A stretch of DNA of 36,199 bases, taken from the NCBI GenBank assembly GCA_019119085.1, contig DWXT01000197.1:1-36199 (forward strand), given 5' to 3'. This document shows, piece by piece, positions 17,785 to 25,273 of this stretch. The notes under the pieces were generated by a model. The model saw only the letters and a program-made list of their open reading frames with translations, was not told the DNA's origin and made no database searches. Origin of the DNA: Flavonifractor avistercoris. GTDB taxonomy: Bacteria; Bacillota; Clostridia; Oscillospirales; Oscillospiraceae. The translations under genes and the position numbers were made by a program. Each line of letters begins with the position of its first letter. Within the stretch, counting starts at the first letter, position 1.

Positions 17785-17885
17785 AATTGAGAATTGATAA
17801 TGGCTGATTTCGGAACCGGGTTCGTGAATACGCTTCCGTTTGGGTTATGGAATCATTCTCAATTATCCATTATCAATTGTCAATT
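17785..17885. repeat. AT-rich intergenic inverted-repeat element (about 100 bp)
   Basis: A 19-bp arm at 17785-17803 (reading AATTGAGAATTGATAATGG) is matched in inverse orientation at 17867-17885 with one mismatch, around a 63-nt loop. The AT content is far above that of the neighbouring genes, suggesting a small dispersed element of MITE or REP type. Its right arm contains the last codons and stop of the gene at 17873-18043. Confidence 0.65.
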
Positions 17886-18043
17886 GTTTTCCGGTGCCGA
17901 CAGCCGGTGTGGGGGCAGCTTCCGCACCCGCCGCAGTCGCAGCCCCGCTTGCCCTTGAGACGCTGGTGGAAGCGGTAGATGAGGTAGCACGCCGCCCACA
18001 CGATGAGGGCCGCCACGCCGATGTATATCACATATTTTAGCAT
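17873..18043 (-). CDS. FeoB-associated Cys-rich membrane protein
   Basis: 56 residues: one membrane helix (about 3-22, YVIYIGVAALIVWAACYLIY), a basic stretch (RFHQRLKGKRG) and a cysteine-rich tail CDCGGCGSCPHTGC. This is the hallmark of the small proteins encoded after feoB in Firmicutes, thought to help ferrous iron transport at the membrane. Its ATG overlaps the FeoB stop by one base (TGATG). The last codons (T-I-D-N-stop) come from the arm of the inverted repeat at 17867-17885, so the original C-terminus may have been altered. Confidence 0.88.
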   Translation of the reverse strand: MLKYVIYIGVAALIVWAACYLIYRFHQRLKGKRGCDCGGCGSCPHTGCRHRKTIDN

Positions 18044-20499
18044 CAGATCACCTGCAGCACAAGGGAGCCGAGCTGGTACACCAGGAAGGAGCCCAGCCAG
18101 GCGGCACACAGCTGCCAGCCGATGGAGGCCAGCGTCCACCTGGTGGAGTTCATCTCCTTGTGGATGGTGGACACCGCCGCCACACAGGGCACGTAGAGCA
18201 GGACAAACACCAGGAAGGAGTAGGCGGCCAGGGGGCTCTGGAAGGTGCCGCCCAGGGCGGCGGCGATGGCGGTGCCGCTGGCGGTCATGGAGAAGCCGTA
18301 GAACATGCTCATGGAGGACACCACCATCTCCTTGGCGATCAGGCCGGACAGGAGGGCCACCGCCGCCTGCCAGGTGCCGAAGCCCAGGGGGGCGAAGACG
18401 GGGGAGAGGAAGGTGCCGATGGTACCCAGAAGGGAGAACTCCTCCTGGGATACCATGCCGAAGGCGCCGCCCTCAAAGCCGAAGGACTGGAGGAACCAGA
18501 GCAGCACGCTCATGGCCAGGATCAGGGTGCCCGCCTTTACCAGGAAGCCCTTCACCTTCTCCCACACGTGGAGGGCGATGTTCTTCAGGGTGGGCAGGCG
18601 GTAGGGGGGCAGCTCCAGCACGAAGGCGGCGGGCTCCCCCTTGAACACCAGCTTTTTCAGCAGGATGCCCGAGACAATGGCGAAGAGCAGGCCCAGCAGG
18701 TAGAGGGAGAACACCACCAGCCCGCCGTATCTGGGGAAAAAGGCGGCGGTGAGCAGCCCGTACACCGGCAGCCGGGCGGAGCAGGACATGAAGGGCACCA
18801 GCATGATGGTCATGCGCCGATCCTTCTCGTTCTCCATGGTGCGGGCGCCCATGACCGCGGGGACGGTGCAGCCGAAGCCCATGAGCATGGGGATGAAGGC
18901 CTTGCCGGACAGGCCGAAACGCCGCAGCAGACGATCCATGATGAAGGCCGCCCGGGCCATGTAGCCCGAGTCCTCCAGGAAGGAGAGGAACAGGAACAGG
19001 ATGGCGATCTGGGGCAGGAAGGTGAGCACGCCGCCCACGCCGGCGATCACGCCGTCCACCAGCAGGGCCTCCACCCAGGGGGCGGTGCCCGCGGCGGCCA
19101 GAACCGAGCGGACGGCCCCGGCGAAGTAGTCGCTGATGAGCACGTCCACCCCGTCGGAGAGGGCCTGCCCCGGCCCGAAGGTGAGGGCGAACATGGCCAG
19201 CATCATCAGCAGGAACACCGGAATGGCCAGGAACTTATGGGTGACGACGGCGTCGATCCGGTCGGACAGGGTGGGCGCGCCCAGGGGGCGGCCCCGGCGC
19301 ACGCACTGGGACACCACCTCCTGGATGAACTGGTACCGGGCGTCGGCGATCAGGGTCTCCCGGTCGCCCAGGTCGTAGGCCCCCTCGTACTCCCGGCAGA
19401 TGGCCTCCAGCCTGTCCTCCTCGTCTTTGGACAGGCCCAGGGCCTTTTTCACCAGGGAATCCCCCTCGATGAGCTTGATGGAGGCCCAGTGGGCGGGGAT
19501 GCCGGCGGCATAGGCCTTGTCGTGGATCAGCTCGCCTACCTTGTGGTGGATCTGGTGGGTGAAGTCGTCGTACAGATCGTCGGGCTCCACGGTGACGCCC
19601 ACGTGCATCTGCCGGTGGGCCTCCTCCAGCAGCTCCTGAACGTTCTTGCCCGACCGGGCGGTGATGGGGATCACCGGCACGCCCAGGGCGCGGGAGAGCC
19701 GCTCCACATCGATCTTGTCCCCGTGCTTCTCCACCTCGTCCATGAAGTTGAGGGCGATGACCATGGGCCGCTCCAGCTCCAGCAGCTGGGCGGTTAAGTA
19801 CAGGTTGCGCTCGATATTGGTGGCGTCGATGATGTCGATGATGGCGTCGGGGCGCTCCCCCACGATGAAGTCCCGGGCCACGATCTCCTCCATGGAGTAG
19901 GGGGAGAGGGAGTAGATGCCCGGCAGATCCACCACCGTCACCGGCTTGCCGTCCACCTCGGCCCGGCCCTCCTTCTTCTCCACCGTTACGCCGGGCCAGT
20001 TGCCCACGTACTGGTTGGAGCCCGTCAGGGCGTTGAAGAGGGTGGTCTTGCCGCAGTTGGGGTTGCCCACCAGGGCCAGCTTCATCTCCCGGGTGTCGTG
20101 GCTGGCGTAGTCGGGCACGCCGCCGTGCTCGGCGGCCTCGTGGGCGTGGTCGGCGTCCATCCGGCGGAGGGTCTCCTCGTCGGGAATGTGCTGCACCATG
20201 CCGATGCGCTGCTTCCGGGTCTTGGCCCGCCGCTCCCCCTCCTCGCCGGTGGCCACCTGGATCTGGGCGGCGTCCGCCTTGCGCAGGGAGAGCTCGTACC
20301 CCCGCAGGTTCAGCTCCAGCGGGTCGCCGAAGGGGGCCACCTTGCGCACCGTCACCTCCGTGCCGGGGGTGAGGCCCATGTCCACCAGCCGGCGCTTCAC
20401 CGGCCCGTTCTCATTGCCCACCTGGAGAATGATCCCCCGCTGGCCGGGGGCCACGTCCTCCAGGGTTTTCCTCGTCTGTTCCGTCTCTGTCCTCGTCAT
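18043..20499 (-). CDS. feoB: Fused FeoA-FeoB ferrous iron transporter
   Basis: An 818-residue protein. Residues about 12-84 form a FeoA-like SH3 domain (LEDVAPGQRG, VKRRLVDMGLTPGTEV, LRGYELSLRKADA). A linker of about 50 residues leads to the GTPase domain with G1 GNPNCGKTT (145-153), G3 DLPGIYS (191-197) and G4 NFMD (251-254), then the FeoB membrane part with its two gate regions (GFGCTVPAVMG, FMSCSARLPVYG, and later GLIAKEMVVSS). It imports Fe2+ through the inner membrane. ATG at 20499 is chosen because AGGTGG lies 8 nt upstream; a GTG 12 nt earlier overlaps that site. It is followed by the Cys-rich partner. The FeoA-FeoB fusion is a known but less common arrangement. Confidence 0.96.
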   Translation of the reverse strand: MTRTETEQTRKTLEDVAPGQRGIILQVGNENGPVKRRLVDMGLTPGTEVTVRKVAPFGDPLELNLRGYELSLRKADAAQIQVATGEEGERRAKTRKQRIGMVQHIPDEETLRRMDADHAHEAAEHGGVPDYASHDTREMKLALVGNPNCGKTTLFNALTGSNQYVGNWPGVTVEKKEGRAEVDGKPVTVVDLPGIYSLSPYSMEEIVARDFIVGERPDAIIDIIDATNIERNLYLTAQLLELERPMVIALNFMDEVEKHGDKIDVERLSRALGVPVIPITARSGKNVQELLEEAHRQMHVGVTVEPDDLYDDFTHQIHHKVGELIHDKAYAAGIPAHWASIKLIEGDSLVKKALGLSKDEEDRLEAICREYEGAYDLGDRETLIADARYQFIQEVVSQCVRRGRPLGAPTLSDRIDAVVTHKFLAIPVFLLMMLAMFALTFGPGQALSDGVDVLISDYFAGAVRSVLAAAGTAPWVEALLVDGVIAGVGGVLTFLPQIAILFLFLSFLEDSGYMARAAFIMDRLLRRFGLSGKAFIPMLMGFGCTVPAVMGARTMENEKDRRMTIMLVPFMSCSARLPVYGLLTAAFFPRYGGLVVFSLYLLGLLFAIVSGILLKKLVFKGEPAAFVLELPPYRLPTLKNIALHVWEKVKGFLVKAGTLILAMSVLLWFLQSFGFEGGAFGMVSQEEFSLLGTIGTFLSPVFAPLGFGTWQAAVALLSGLIAKEMVVSSMSMFYGFSMTASGTAIAAALGGTFQSPLAAYSFLVFVLLYVPCVAAVSTIHKEMNSTRWTLASIGWQLCAAWLGSFLVYQLGSLVLQVI

Positions 20500-20543
20500 A
20501 TGTTCATCCACCTAAAGCAAGTTTTATCAACCTAACTTTTAGT

Positions 20544-20572
20544 ATTATACTATGGTGATAGGACATGCGCAA
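20544..20572 (-). promoter_or_regulatory. Promoter of the feo operon
   Basis: Minus-strand TTGCGC (20572-20567), a 17-bp spacer and a perfect TATAAT (20549-20544). Directly after the -10 lie CTAAAAGTTAG and two TTAGG motifs (20500-20545), a possible site for an iron-dependent repressor. Confidence 0.65.
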
Positions 20573-20655
20573 GAGACGGGCATTGCCGTTTTCGCCAAAA
20601 ATTTCAGGCGGAACGCGGGGGAAGATGGACAGGGCGGGGCGCCGGATATCCGGGC

Positions 20656-20684
20656 TTGACCGATGGGCCGGGATCCTCTATCAT
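20656..20684 (+). promoter_or_regulatory. Promoter of the PD-(D/E)XK gene
   Basis: TTGACC (20656-20661), a 17-bp spacer and TATCAT (20679-20684), 31 bp upstream of the ATG. Confidence 0.65.
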
Positions 20685-20714
20685 GGAGGCAGAGGAACCA
20701 GGAGGTGGAGGGAC

Positions 20715-21149
20715 ATGCCCAACAATGGAAATCGTTTCCGGCACGCCCTGGCGGAGTATATCCGCAGCTGGGGGGACGGGCTGGAGGTGGCGGAGGAGAA
20801 GTACATCGGCTGGCGGTTCATCGGCACGCCCCGCAAGCTGGACGTGGTGGTCATGAACCCGGTCAACTGCCGCTCCATGGCTATCGAGGCCAAGCTGCAG
20901 GAGACCAGCGGCTCGGCCTTTGAGAAGCTGAGCTACGCCCTGGACGACTGCATCGCGGCGCCCATCCCCTCCATCATCGTCTTTTCCGGCAAGTACATCC
21001 GGGATGACATGAAGGCCAAGCTGATCTCCTCCGGCTGCGGCATCGAGGTGGGCTTTCAGGACGGTATGGTGGAGGACAGGCACCTGCTGCTCAAACAGAG
21101 AGTCTATATCGAGCTGGGGATGAATTATTTCCACTTCCTACGGCCATAA
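20715..21149 (+). CDS. PD-(D/E)XK nuclease-fold protein
   Basis: 144 residues. The segment TPRKLDVVVMN places an Asp at 43, and MAIEAKLQ gives the E58-x-K60 pair with Gln62 behind it, the D...ExK pattern of the PD-(D/E)XK nuclease superfamily. A Glu at 28-29 (AEEKYIGWRF) precedes them as in restriction-endonuclease-like folds, and KLSYALDDC follows. ATG with AGGAGGTG about 9 nt upstream. It stands alone, convergent with a radical SAM gene; no methyltransferase or helicase is adjacent, so a restriction system is not indicated. Similar small proteins are found across gut Firmicutes, but the substrate is unknown. Confidence 0.7.
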   Translation: MPNNGNRFRHALAEYIRSWGDGLEVAEEKYIGWRFIGTPRKLDVVVMNPVNCRSMAIEAKLQETSGSAFEKLSYALDDCIAAPIPSIIVFSGKYIRDDMKAKLISSGCGIEVGFQDGMVEDRHLLLKQRVYIELGMNYFHFLRP

Positions 21150-21180
21150 AAAGGTGCGGGCAGGATAACTCCTGCCCGCA
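21148..21180. terminator. Bidirectional terminator between convergent genes
   Basis: TGCGGGCAGGA (21155-21165) and its complement (21170-21180) form an 11-bp stem with loop TAAC. On the minus strand it is followed by CCTTTTTA, a clear U tract for the radical SAM gene; on the plus strand by TGTTTA, a weaker one. Confidence 0.85.
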
Positions 21181-21183
21181 TGT

Positions 21184-22266
21184 TTACTGCCCGCCCCGGC
21201 GGTCGAAGCGGATGTCGAAATACGTTTTGGCGATGTCGGGATGGTCGTGCTCGAACTGGGACATGTAGCGGTAGGCGGAGCTGTGCAGGCCGTTGGCCTC
21301 GCAGAACTGCCGGAAGCTCTTCTTCTTGAGGAAGTTGGGCTGGTTGCACCACCGGGCCAGGGTGATGAACATCCCCTTGTAGGGGGACTGGTTGTAGTAC
21401 TCATGGCGCATGATGTAGGGCAGGCACTGGTATTCCATCAGGATGCGGATGCGCTCGAAGATGGAGGCGATCTCCTCCGCCCCCTGGGACTCAAACCCGG
21501 AGAGGACATAGAGCTTGGTGGACTTGTCCGAGTACCGCCGCCAGATCTCCAGGCCCTTCCTGACCTGCGGGGTGTCGCTGATGTGGTCGAAGGCGAAGAT
21601 GTAGTCCCCGTGGTACTTCACCCTGGCCAGGCGGCGGGCCTTCTCCTCCGTCATCAGGCGCACGTCCAGCCCCTGGCGGAACTGGAACCGGCGTCCGGTC
21701 TCCTCCAGCTCGTCGATGACCTCCTGCCACCTGGGGAAGCCGAAGAACTGGTCGTCCCACAGGTAGATGTGCTTCCGGGAGGGGTCGAAGAACTCCTTGA
21801 CAGGCGAGTGGCGGAACACGTGGTCGTACTTCTGGTTGACGCAGAAGGGGCATTTGCGGAAGCAGCCCCGGGTGGTGAAGCCGATGCTGTAGTCCATGTA
21901 GTCGCTGTAGGTCTGGGCCTTGATGCCCCGGGCGATCTGCTTGCCCACGTACTCGTCGTACAGGTGGTAGTCGGGCATATGGTGCTCGATCTCGTGGGGG
22001 AGATCCTCGGCGTCCATCCAGAAATAGCCGGTGCCGCCGATGTGCAGGTTGGGATAGTCCTTGGGATCAATGGGCACCTTGGTAAAGTCAAACACCCGGG
22101 AGAGGTAGACCTCGTCGTATCTGGGAATGGCGAAGTAGTCCTCCAGCAGGGTGACGTTGTTTCCCAGCTCCTTCTGATAGCCGCTGATCTTCATCAGGGC
22201 CAGGTTTGGGTGGCGGGTTCCGTTGTCCAGCAGATCCGCGTCGATAATGCCGATTTCTTTGCTCAT
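21184..22266 (-). CDS. Radical SAM protein of unknown substrate
   Basis: 360 residues. The cluster motif CFRKCPFC supplies Cys135, Cys139 and Cys142 (CX3CX2C) for a [4Fe-4S] cluster that cleaves S-adenosylmethionine. The N-terminal 125 residues (IGIIDADLLDNGTRHPNLALM, DEVYLSRVFDFTK) resemble the Rossmann-like region seen before the radical SAM barrel in B12-binding-type members, though no DxHxxG cobalamin motif is visible. The C-terminus has no extra cysteine cluster. ATG at 22266 with AAGGA about 10 nt upstream and a strong own promoter. It is common in this bacterial group as a stand-alone gene, but what it modifies is not known. Confidence 0.85.
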   Translation of the reverse strand: MSKEIGIIDADLLDNGTRHPNLALMKISGYQKELGNNVTLLEDYFAIPRYDEVYLSRVFDFTKVPIDPKDYPNLHIGGTGYFWMDAEDLPHEIEHHMPDYHLYDEYVGKQIARGIKAQTYSDYMDYSIGFTTRGCFRKCPFCVNQKYDHVFRHSPVKEFFDPSRKHIYLWDDQFFGFPRWQEVIDELEETGRRFQFRQGLDVRLMTEEKARRLARVKYHGDYIFAFDHISDTPQVRKGLEIWRRYSDKSTKLYVLSGFESQGAEEIASIFERIRILMEYQCLPYIMRHEYYNQSPYKGMFITLARWCNQPNFLKKKSFRQFCEANGLHSSAYRYMSQFEHDHPDIAKTYFDIRFDRRGGQ

Positions 22267-22288
22267 GGTTTCACCGTCCTTACCGAAG

Positions 22289-22317
22289 AGTATAGCAAAG
22301 CGCCGCCGCGCTGTCAA
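22289..22317 (-). promoter_or_regulatory. Promoter of the radical SAM gene
   Basis: Minus-strand TTGACA (22317-22312), a 17-bp spacer and TATACT (22294-22289) preceded by TGC (extended -10), 23 bp upstream of the ATG. Confidence 0.8.
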
Positions 22318-22322
22318 GATCC

Positions 22323-22361
22323 GATCTCCGGGGATCATTTTCAAAATGATCCCCGGAGATC
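22323..22361. repeat. Perfect 39-nt palindrome between divergent promoters
   Basis: The 19-nt arm reading GATCTCCGGGGATCATTTT is followed by a single C and then its exact complement. It lies 6 bp from the -35 of the radical SAM promoter and 55 bp from the -35 of the corA promoter. There is no T tract, so it is not a typical terminator. It could be an operator, a cruciform-forming site or a palindromic repeat. Confidence 0.8.
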
Positions 22362-22415
22362 CGGCGGGAATCGAGGGGACAGGAGGGCGAAAAAATTTCG
22401 CGGCGGACGTTTTGC

Positions 22416-22444
22416 TTGCAATCCGGCGGGGACGGGCTTATAAT
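22416..22444 (+). promoter_or_regulatory. Promoter of the corA transcript
   Basis: TTGCAA (22416-22421), a 17-bp spacer and a perfect TATAAT (22439-22444). Transcription should start near 22451, leaving a leader of about 275 nt before the CorA start. Confidence 0.8.
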
Positions 22445-22450
22445 AGGGAG

Positions 22451-22725
22451 TGCTGGAACAGGAGCCGGCTGTGCTCCCGTCAGCCGAATCAGACAGAGAA
22501 ACAAAAGGAGTGATATGCGCCGTGAGCGGTGACCCTGTGAGTCGAGAATGTCCCATACCCAGCGCGGCGCATTGGCCCTTCGGATGACCGGATCCCTCGG
22601 TGCACCCGTACGCCTGTGTCGCCGTTTGGCCTGCCCGGGAAGTCCCGGCGCGGGTGGCAAAGACAAAGCGTGCGGGGATTTTTATGCCCATTTGGGCCTC
22701 CCGCGCCAAGAAAGGCGTGATACAG
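22451..22725 (+). promoter_or_regulatory. Structured 5' leader of corA, candidate magnesium-responsive element
   Basis: Between the promoter and CorA lies about 275 nt without a protein-sized gene. It contains a 10-bp stem pairing 22515-22524 with 22563-22572, a CCGGG/CCCGG hairpin at 22635-22648, and a composite hairpin at 22670-22706 with a 7-bp GC-rich outer stem and an inner GCCC/GGGC stem, directly before the AAAGG ribosome binding site at 22711-22715. A mini-ORF with a strong ribosome binding site sits in the first stem. It does not match my memory of the M-box (ykoK) or yybP-ykoY consensus, so the class is unknown. Confidence 0.55.
22515..22532 (+). CDS. Five-codon leader mini-ORF (MRRER) upstream of corA
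   Basis: ATG CGC CGT GAG CGG TGA, preceded at 4 nt by AAAAGGAG, a much better ribosome binding site than that of corA itself. Three of five codons are arginine. The start codon is also the 5' arm of the stem that pairs with 22563-22572, so translation of the mini-ORF would melt that stem. Leader peptides act in this way upstream of mgtA and corA in enterobacteria; equivalence here is inference only. Confidence 0.45.
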   Translation: MRRER

Positions 22726-23649
22726 TTGCTCTCTATCCACAAGACCATCAACGGAAAGATGACCCGCCTGGATTCCGTTCAGGACGGCTGCTGGGTCAAC
22801 CTGACCTATCCCAGCGAGGATGAGCTGAACACCGTGGCGGTGACCCTGGGGGTGGAGCCCTCCTTCCTGCGGGCCGCCCTGGACGAGGAGGAGACCTCCC
22901 GCATCGACACCGAGGACGGGCAGACCCTCATCATCATCGACGTGCCCGCCGTGGAGAAGGACGACGCGGTGGAGTACTCCACCCTGCCCCTGGGCATCAT
23001 CGTCACCCAGAAGCACATCATCACCGTCTGCCTGAAGGAGTCCAGCATCCTCCGGGACTTTCAGGACGGCCTGGTGCGCAACGCCGAGACCCAGAAGCGC
23101 ACCAGCTTCATCCTATATATGCTCCTCCAGGTAGCCAAGCGCTTCCTCCAGTACCTGAAGCAGATCGACAAAATCTACAACTTCATGGAGCGGCAGCTCT
23201 ACAAGTCCCAGCGGAACAAGGAGCTCATCCAGCTGCTGGATCTGGAGAAATCCCTGGTCTACTTCAACACCTCCCTGAAGGCCAATGAGGTGACCCTGGA
23301 GAAGATCCTCCGGGGCCGCATCATCACCCTGTACGAGGAGGATCACGACCTGCTGGAGGACGTGCTCATCGAGGTGCGCCAGGCCATTGAGATGGCCAAC
23401 ATCTACTCCTCCATCATCTCGGGCATGATGGACGCCTTCGCGTCGGTGATCTCCAACAACCTGAACGTCACCATGAAGGTGCTCAGCTCCATCACCATCC
23501 TGCTGGCCATTCCAAACATCATCTTCGGCTTCTACGGCATGAATGTGTCCGGACTGCCTCTGGATCAGTTCTTCTGGTTCCCGCTGGCCCTCACCGGCGG
23601 CATCATCCTGCTGGCCGCCATTGTGCTCAAGCGCAAGGATCTGCTCTGA
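22726..23649 (+). CDS. corA: CorA-family magnesium/divalent cation channel
   Basis: 307 residues. The cytoplasmic N-terminal domain has the pattern GCWVNLTYPSEDELN and FLRAALDEEETSRID typical of Firmicute CorA proteins; two C-terminal membrane helices carry the selectivity signature FYGMNVSG, with a basic end (LKRKDLL) inside the cell. It conducts Mg2+ (also Co2+ or Ni2+) inward as a pentamer. The start is uncertain: TTG 22726 is preferred because AAAGG lies 10 nt upstream and the N-terminus then aligns with homologues (M-L-S-I-H-K-T); GTG 22717 and ATG 22684 (inside the leader hairpin) are alternatives. No terminator was identified before citrate synthase. Confidence 0.93.
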   Translation: MLSIHKTINGKMTRLDSVQDGCWVNLTYPSEDELNTVAVTLGVEPSFLRAALDEEETSRIDTEDGQTLIIIDVPAVEKDDAVEYSTLPLGIIVTQKHIITVCLKESSILRDFQDGLVRNAETQKRTSFILYMLLQVAKRFLQYLKQIDKIYNFMERQLYKSQRNKELIQLLDLEKSLVYFNTSLKANEVTLEKILRGRIITLYEEDHDLLEDVLIEVRQAIEMANIYSSIISGMMDAFASVISNNLNVTMKVLSSITILLAIPNIIFGFYGMNVSGLPLDQFFWFPLALTGGIILLAAIVLKRKDLL

Positions 23650-23781
23650 GCCGGCAGAGGAAAGTTTTTCCGCCTTCATGATTTGGTAACATTTCTGTGT
23701 TAAACTGATTTTCACATATTGGAAGCGGAAGGGCGGCTGCCGGCCGTCCCGGCATACGTAAGAAGAGAATGGAGGTTTTCT

Positions 23782-25146
23782 ATGGCGAGCAACCCGAACT
23801 ATTGCGACATCACCCCTGAAATTGAGGCCCTGGCGGCTCAGTCCCTGCAGAACAGCAGCATTGATCCGGACGACTATGTCAAGTATGACGTGAAGCGCGG
23901 CCTGCGCGATCTCAACGGCAAGGGCGTCCTGGCTGGCCTGACCGAGATCTCCGACATTGTGGCCAAGAAGATTGTGGACGGCAAGGAGGTTCCCTGCGAG
24001 GGCGAGCTGTATTACCGGGGCATCAATGTGGAGCGCCTGGTGGAGGGGGCCCTGAAGGAGGGCCGCTTCGGCTTTGAGGAGACGGCCTATCTACTCCTGC
24101 TGGGCCGCCTGCCCAACGCCGCGGAGCTGGAGAGCTTCCAAAAGCAGCTGGCCTATTACCGCACCCTGCCCAACAACTTTGTGCGGGATATCATCCTGAA
24201 GGCGCCCAGCCACGACATCATGAACTCCCTGGCCCGCAGCGTGCTCAACCTGGCCTCCTATGACGACCAGTGCGACGATATCTCCCTGCCCAACGTCATG
24301 CGGCAGTGCGTCCAGCTTATCTCCCTGTTCCCCATGCTCAGCGTCTACGGCTACCAGGCCTATACCTATAAGAGCGGCAGCAGCCTGTACATCCACGCAC
24401 CCCGGCCGGAGCTGTCCACAGCGGAGAACATCCTCTCCCTGCTGCGGCCCGACTCCTCCTATTCCTTCTGGGAGGCCCACGTGCTGGACATCTGCCTGAC
24501 CCTCCATGCCGAGCACGGCGGCGGCAACAACTCCACCTTCACCACCCACGTGGTCACCTCCTCCGGCACCGACACCTACTCCTGCATGGCGGCGGCCCTG
24601 GCCTCCCTGAAGGGCCCCAAGCACGGCGGCGCCAACATCAAGGTGGTGCGCATGTTCGAGGACATGAAGGAGCACGTGAAGGACTGGAAGGACGAGGACG
24701 AGGTGCGCCGCTACCTCCAGGCCCTGCTGGACAAGAAGGCCTTCGACAGGGCGGGGCTGATCTACGGCATGGGCCACGCGGTCTACTCCCTGTCTGACCC
24801 CCGCGCCAACCTGTTCAAGAAGTTCGTGGAGAAGCTGTCCCGGGAGAAGGGCCGCACCGAGGAGTACGAGCTCTACTCCATGGTGGCCCGGCTGGGCCCC
24901 GAGGTCATTTCCGGCGAGCGGAAGATGTACAAGGGCGTGTCCGCCAACGTGGACTTCTACTCCGGTTTTGTGTACCACATGCTGGATCTGCCCCTGGAGC
25001 TGTACACCCCCCTGTTCGCCATGGCCCGCGTGGCGGGCTGGAGCGCCCACCGCATCGAGGAGCTCATCAACATGGGCAAGATCATCCGCCCGGCCTACAA
25101 ATATGTGGGCACCCACGCGGACTATGTCCCCATGGCGGAGCGCTGA
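23782..25146 (+). CDS. gltA: Citrate synthase
   Basis: A 454-residue enzyme that condenses oxaloacetate and acetyl-CoA into citrate. The catalytic residues are visible: His245 in LHAEHGGGNNSTF, His332 in GMGHAVYS and Asp391 in SANVDFYSG; GPKHGGAN near 279 and the C-terminal RPAYKYVG are also family marks. It belongs to the longer form found in Clostridia, with about 70 extra N-terminal residues compared with the shortest bacterial enzymes. ATG at 23782 with GGAGG 6 nt upstream. A strong terminator follows, so it seems monocistronic; no convincing promoter was found in the 130 bp upstream. Specificity for 2-methylcitrate cannot be excluded. Confidence 0.95.
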   Translation: MASNPNYCDITPEIEALAAQSLQNSSIDPDDYVKYDVKRGLRDLNGKGVLAGLTEISDIVAKKIVDGKEVPCEGELYYRGINVERLVEGALKEGRFGFEETAYLLLLGRLPNAAELESFQKQLAYYRTLPNNFVRDIILKAPSHDIMNSLARSVLNLASYDDQCDDISLPNVMRQCVQLISLFPMLSVYGYQAYTYKSGSSLYIHAPRPELSTAENILSLLRPDSSYSFWEAHVLDICLTLHAEHGGGNNSTFTTHVVTSSGTDTYSCMAAALASLKGPKHGGANIKVVRMFEDMKEHVKDWKDEDEVRRYLQALLDKKAFDRAGLIYGMGHAVYSLSDPRANLFKKFVEKLSREKGRTEEYELYSMVARLGPEVISGERKMYKGVSANVDFYSGFVYHMLDLPLELYTPLFAMARVAGWSAHRIEELINMGKIIRPAYKYVGTHADYVPMAER

Positions 25147-25159
25147 TTCAGATACCCCA

Positions 25160-25193
25160 AGAGACCGGCGGCACAGCCGCCGGCCTCTTTTTT
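25160..25193 (+). terminator. Rho-independent terminator of citrate synthase
   Basis: CCGGCGGC/GCCGCCGG stem of 8 bp, extended by AGAG/CTCT after one mismatch, with a 3-nt loop and TTTTTT directly after. Confidence 0.93.
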
Positions 25194-25273
25194 CGCATTT
25201 CGACGGATTTTGCCCCGGGGGGCTTTCTTTTTTCCCGAAAGTATGGCAAACTAGGGGAGAAGGAGGGAAGACC

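Noticed and set aside
17840..18040. 66-codon plus-strand frame between sirtuin and feoB
   Set aside because: It lies opposite the Cys-rich FeoB partner and the AT-rich repeat; no ribosome binding site or recognisable feature.
22451..22725. M-box (ykoK) magnesium riboswitch before corA
   Set aside because: I looked for the conserved M-box core segments and could not match them; kept as an unclassified structured leader instead.
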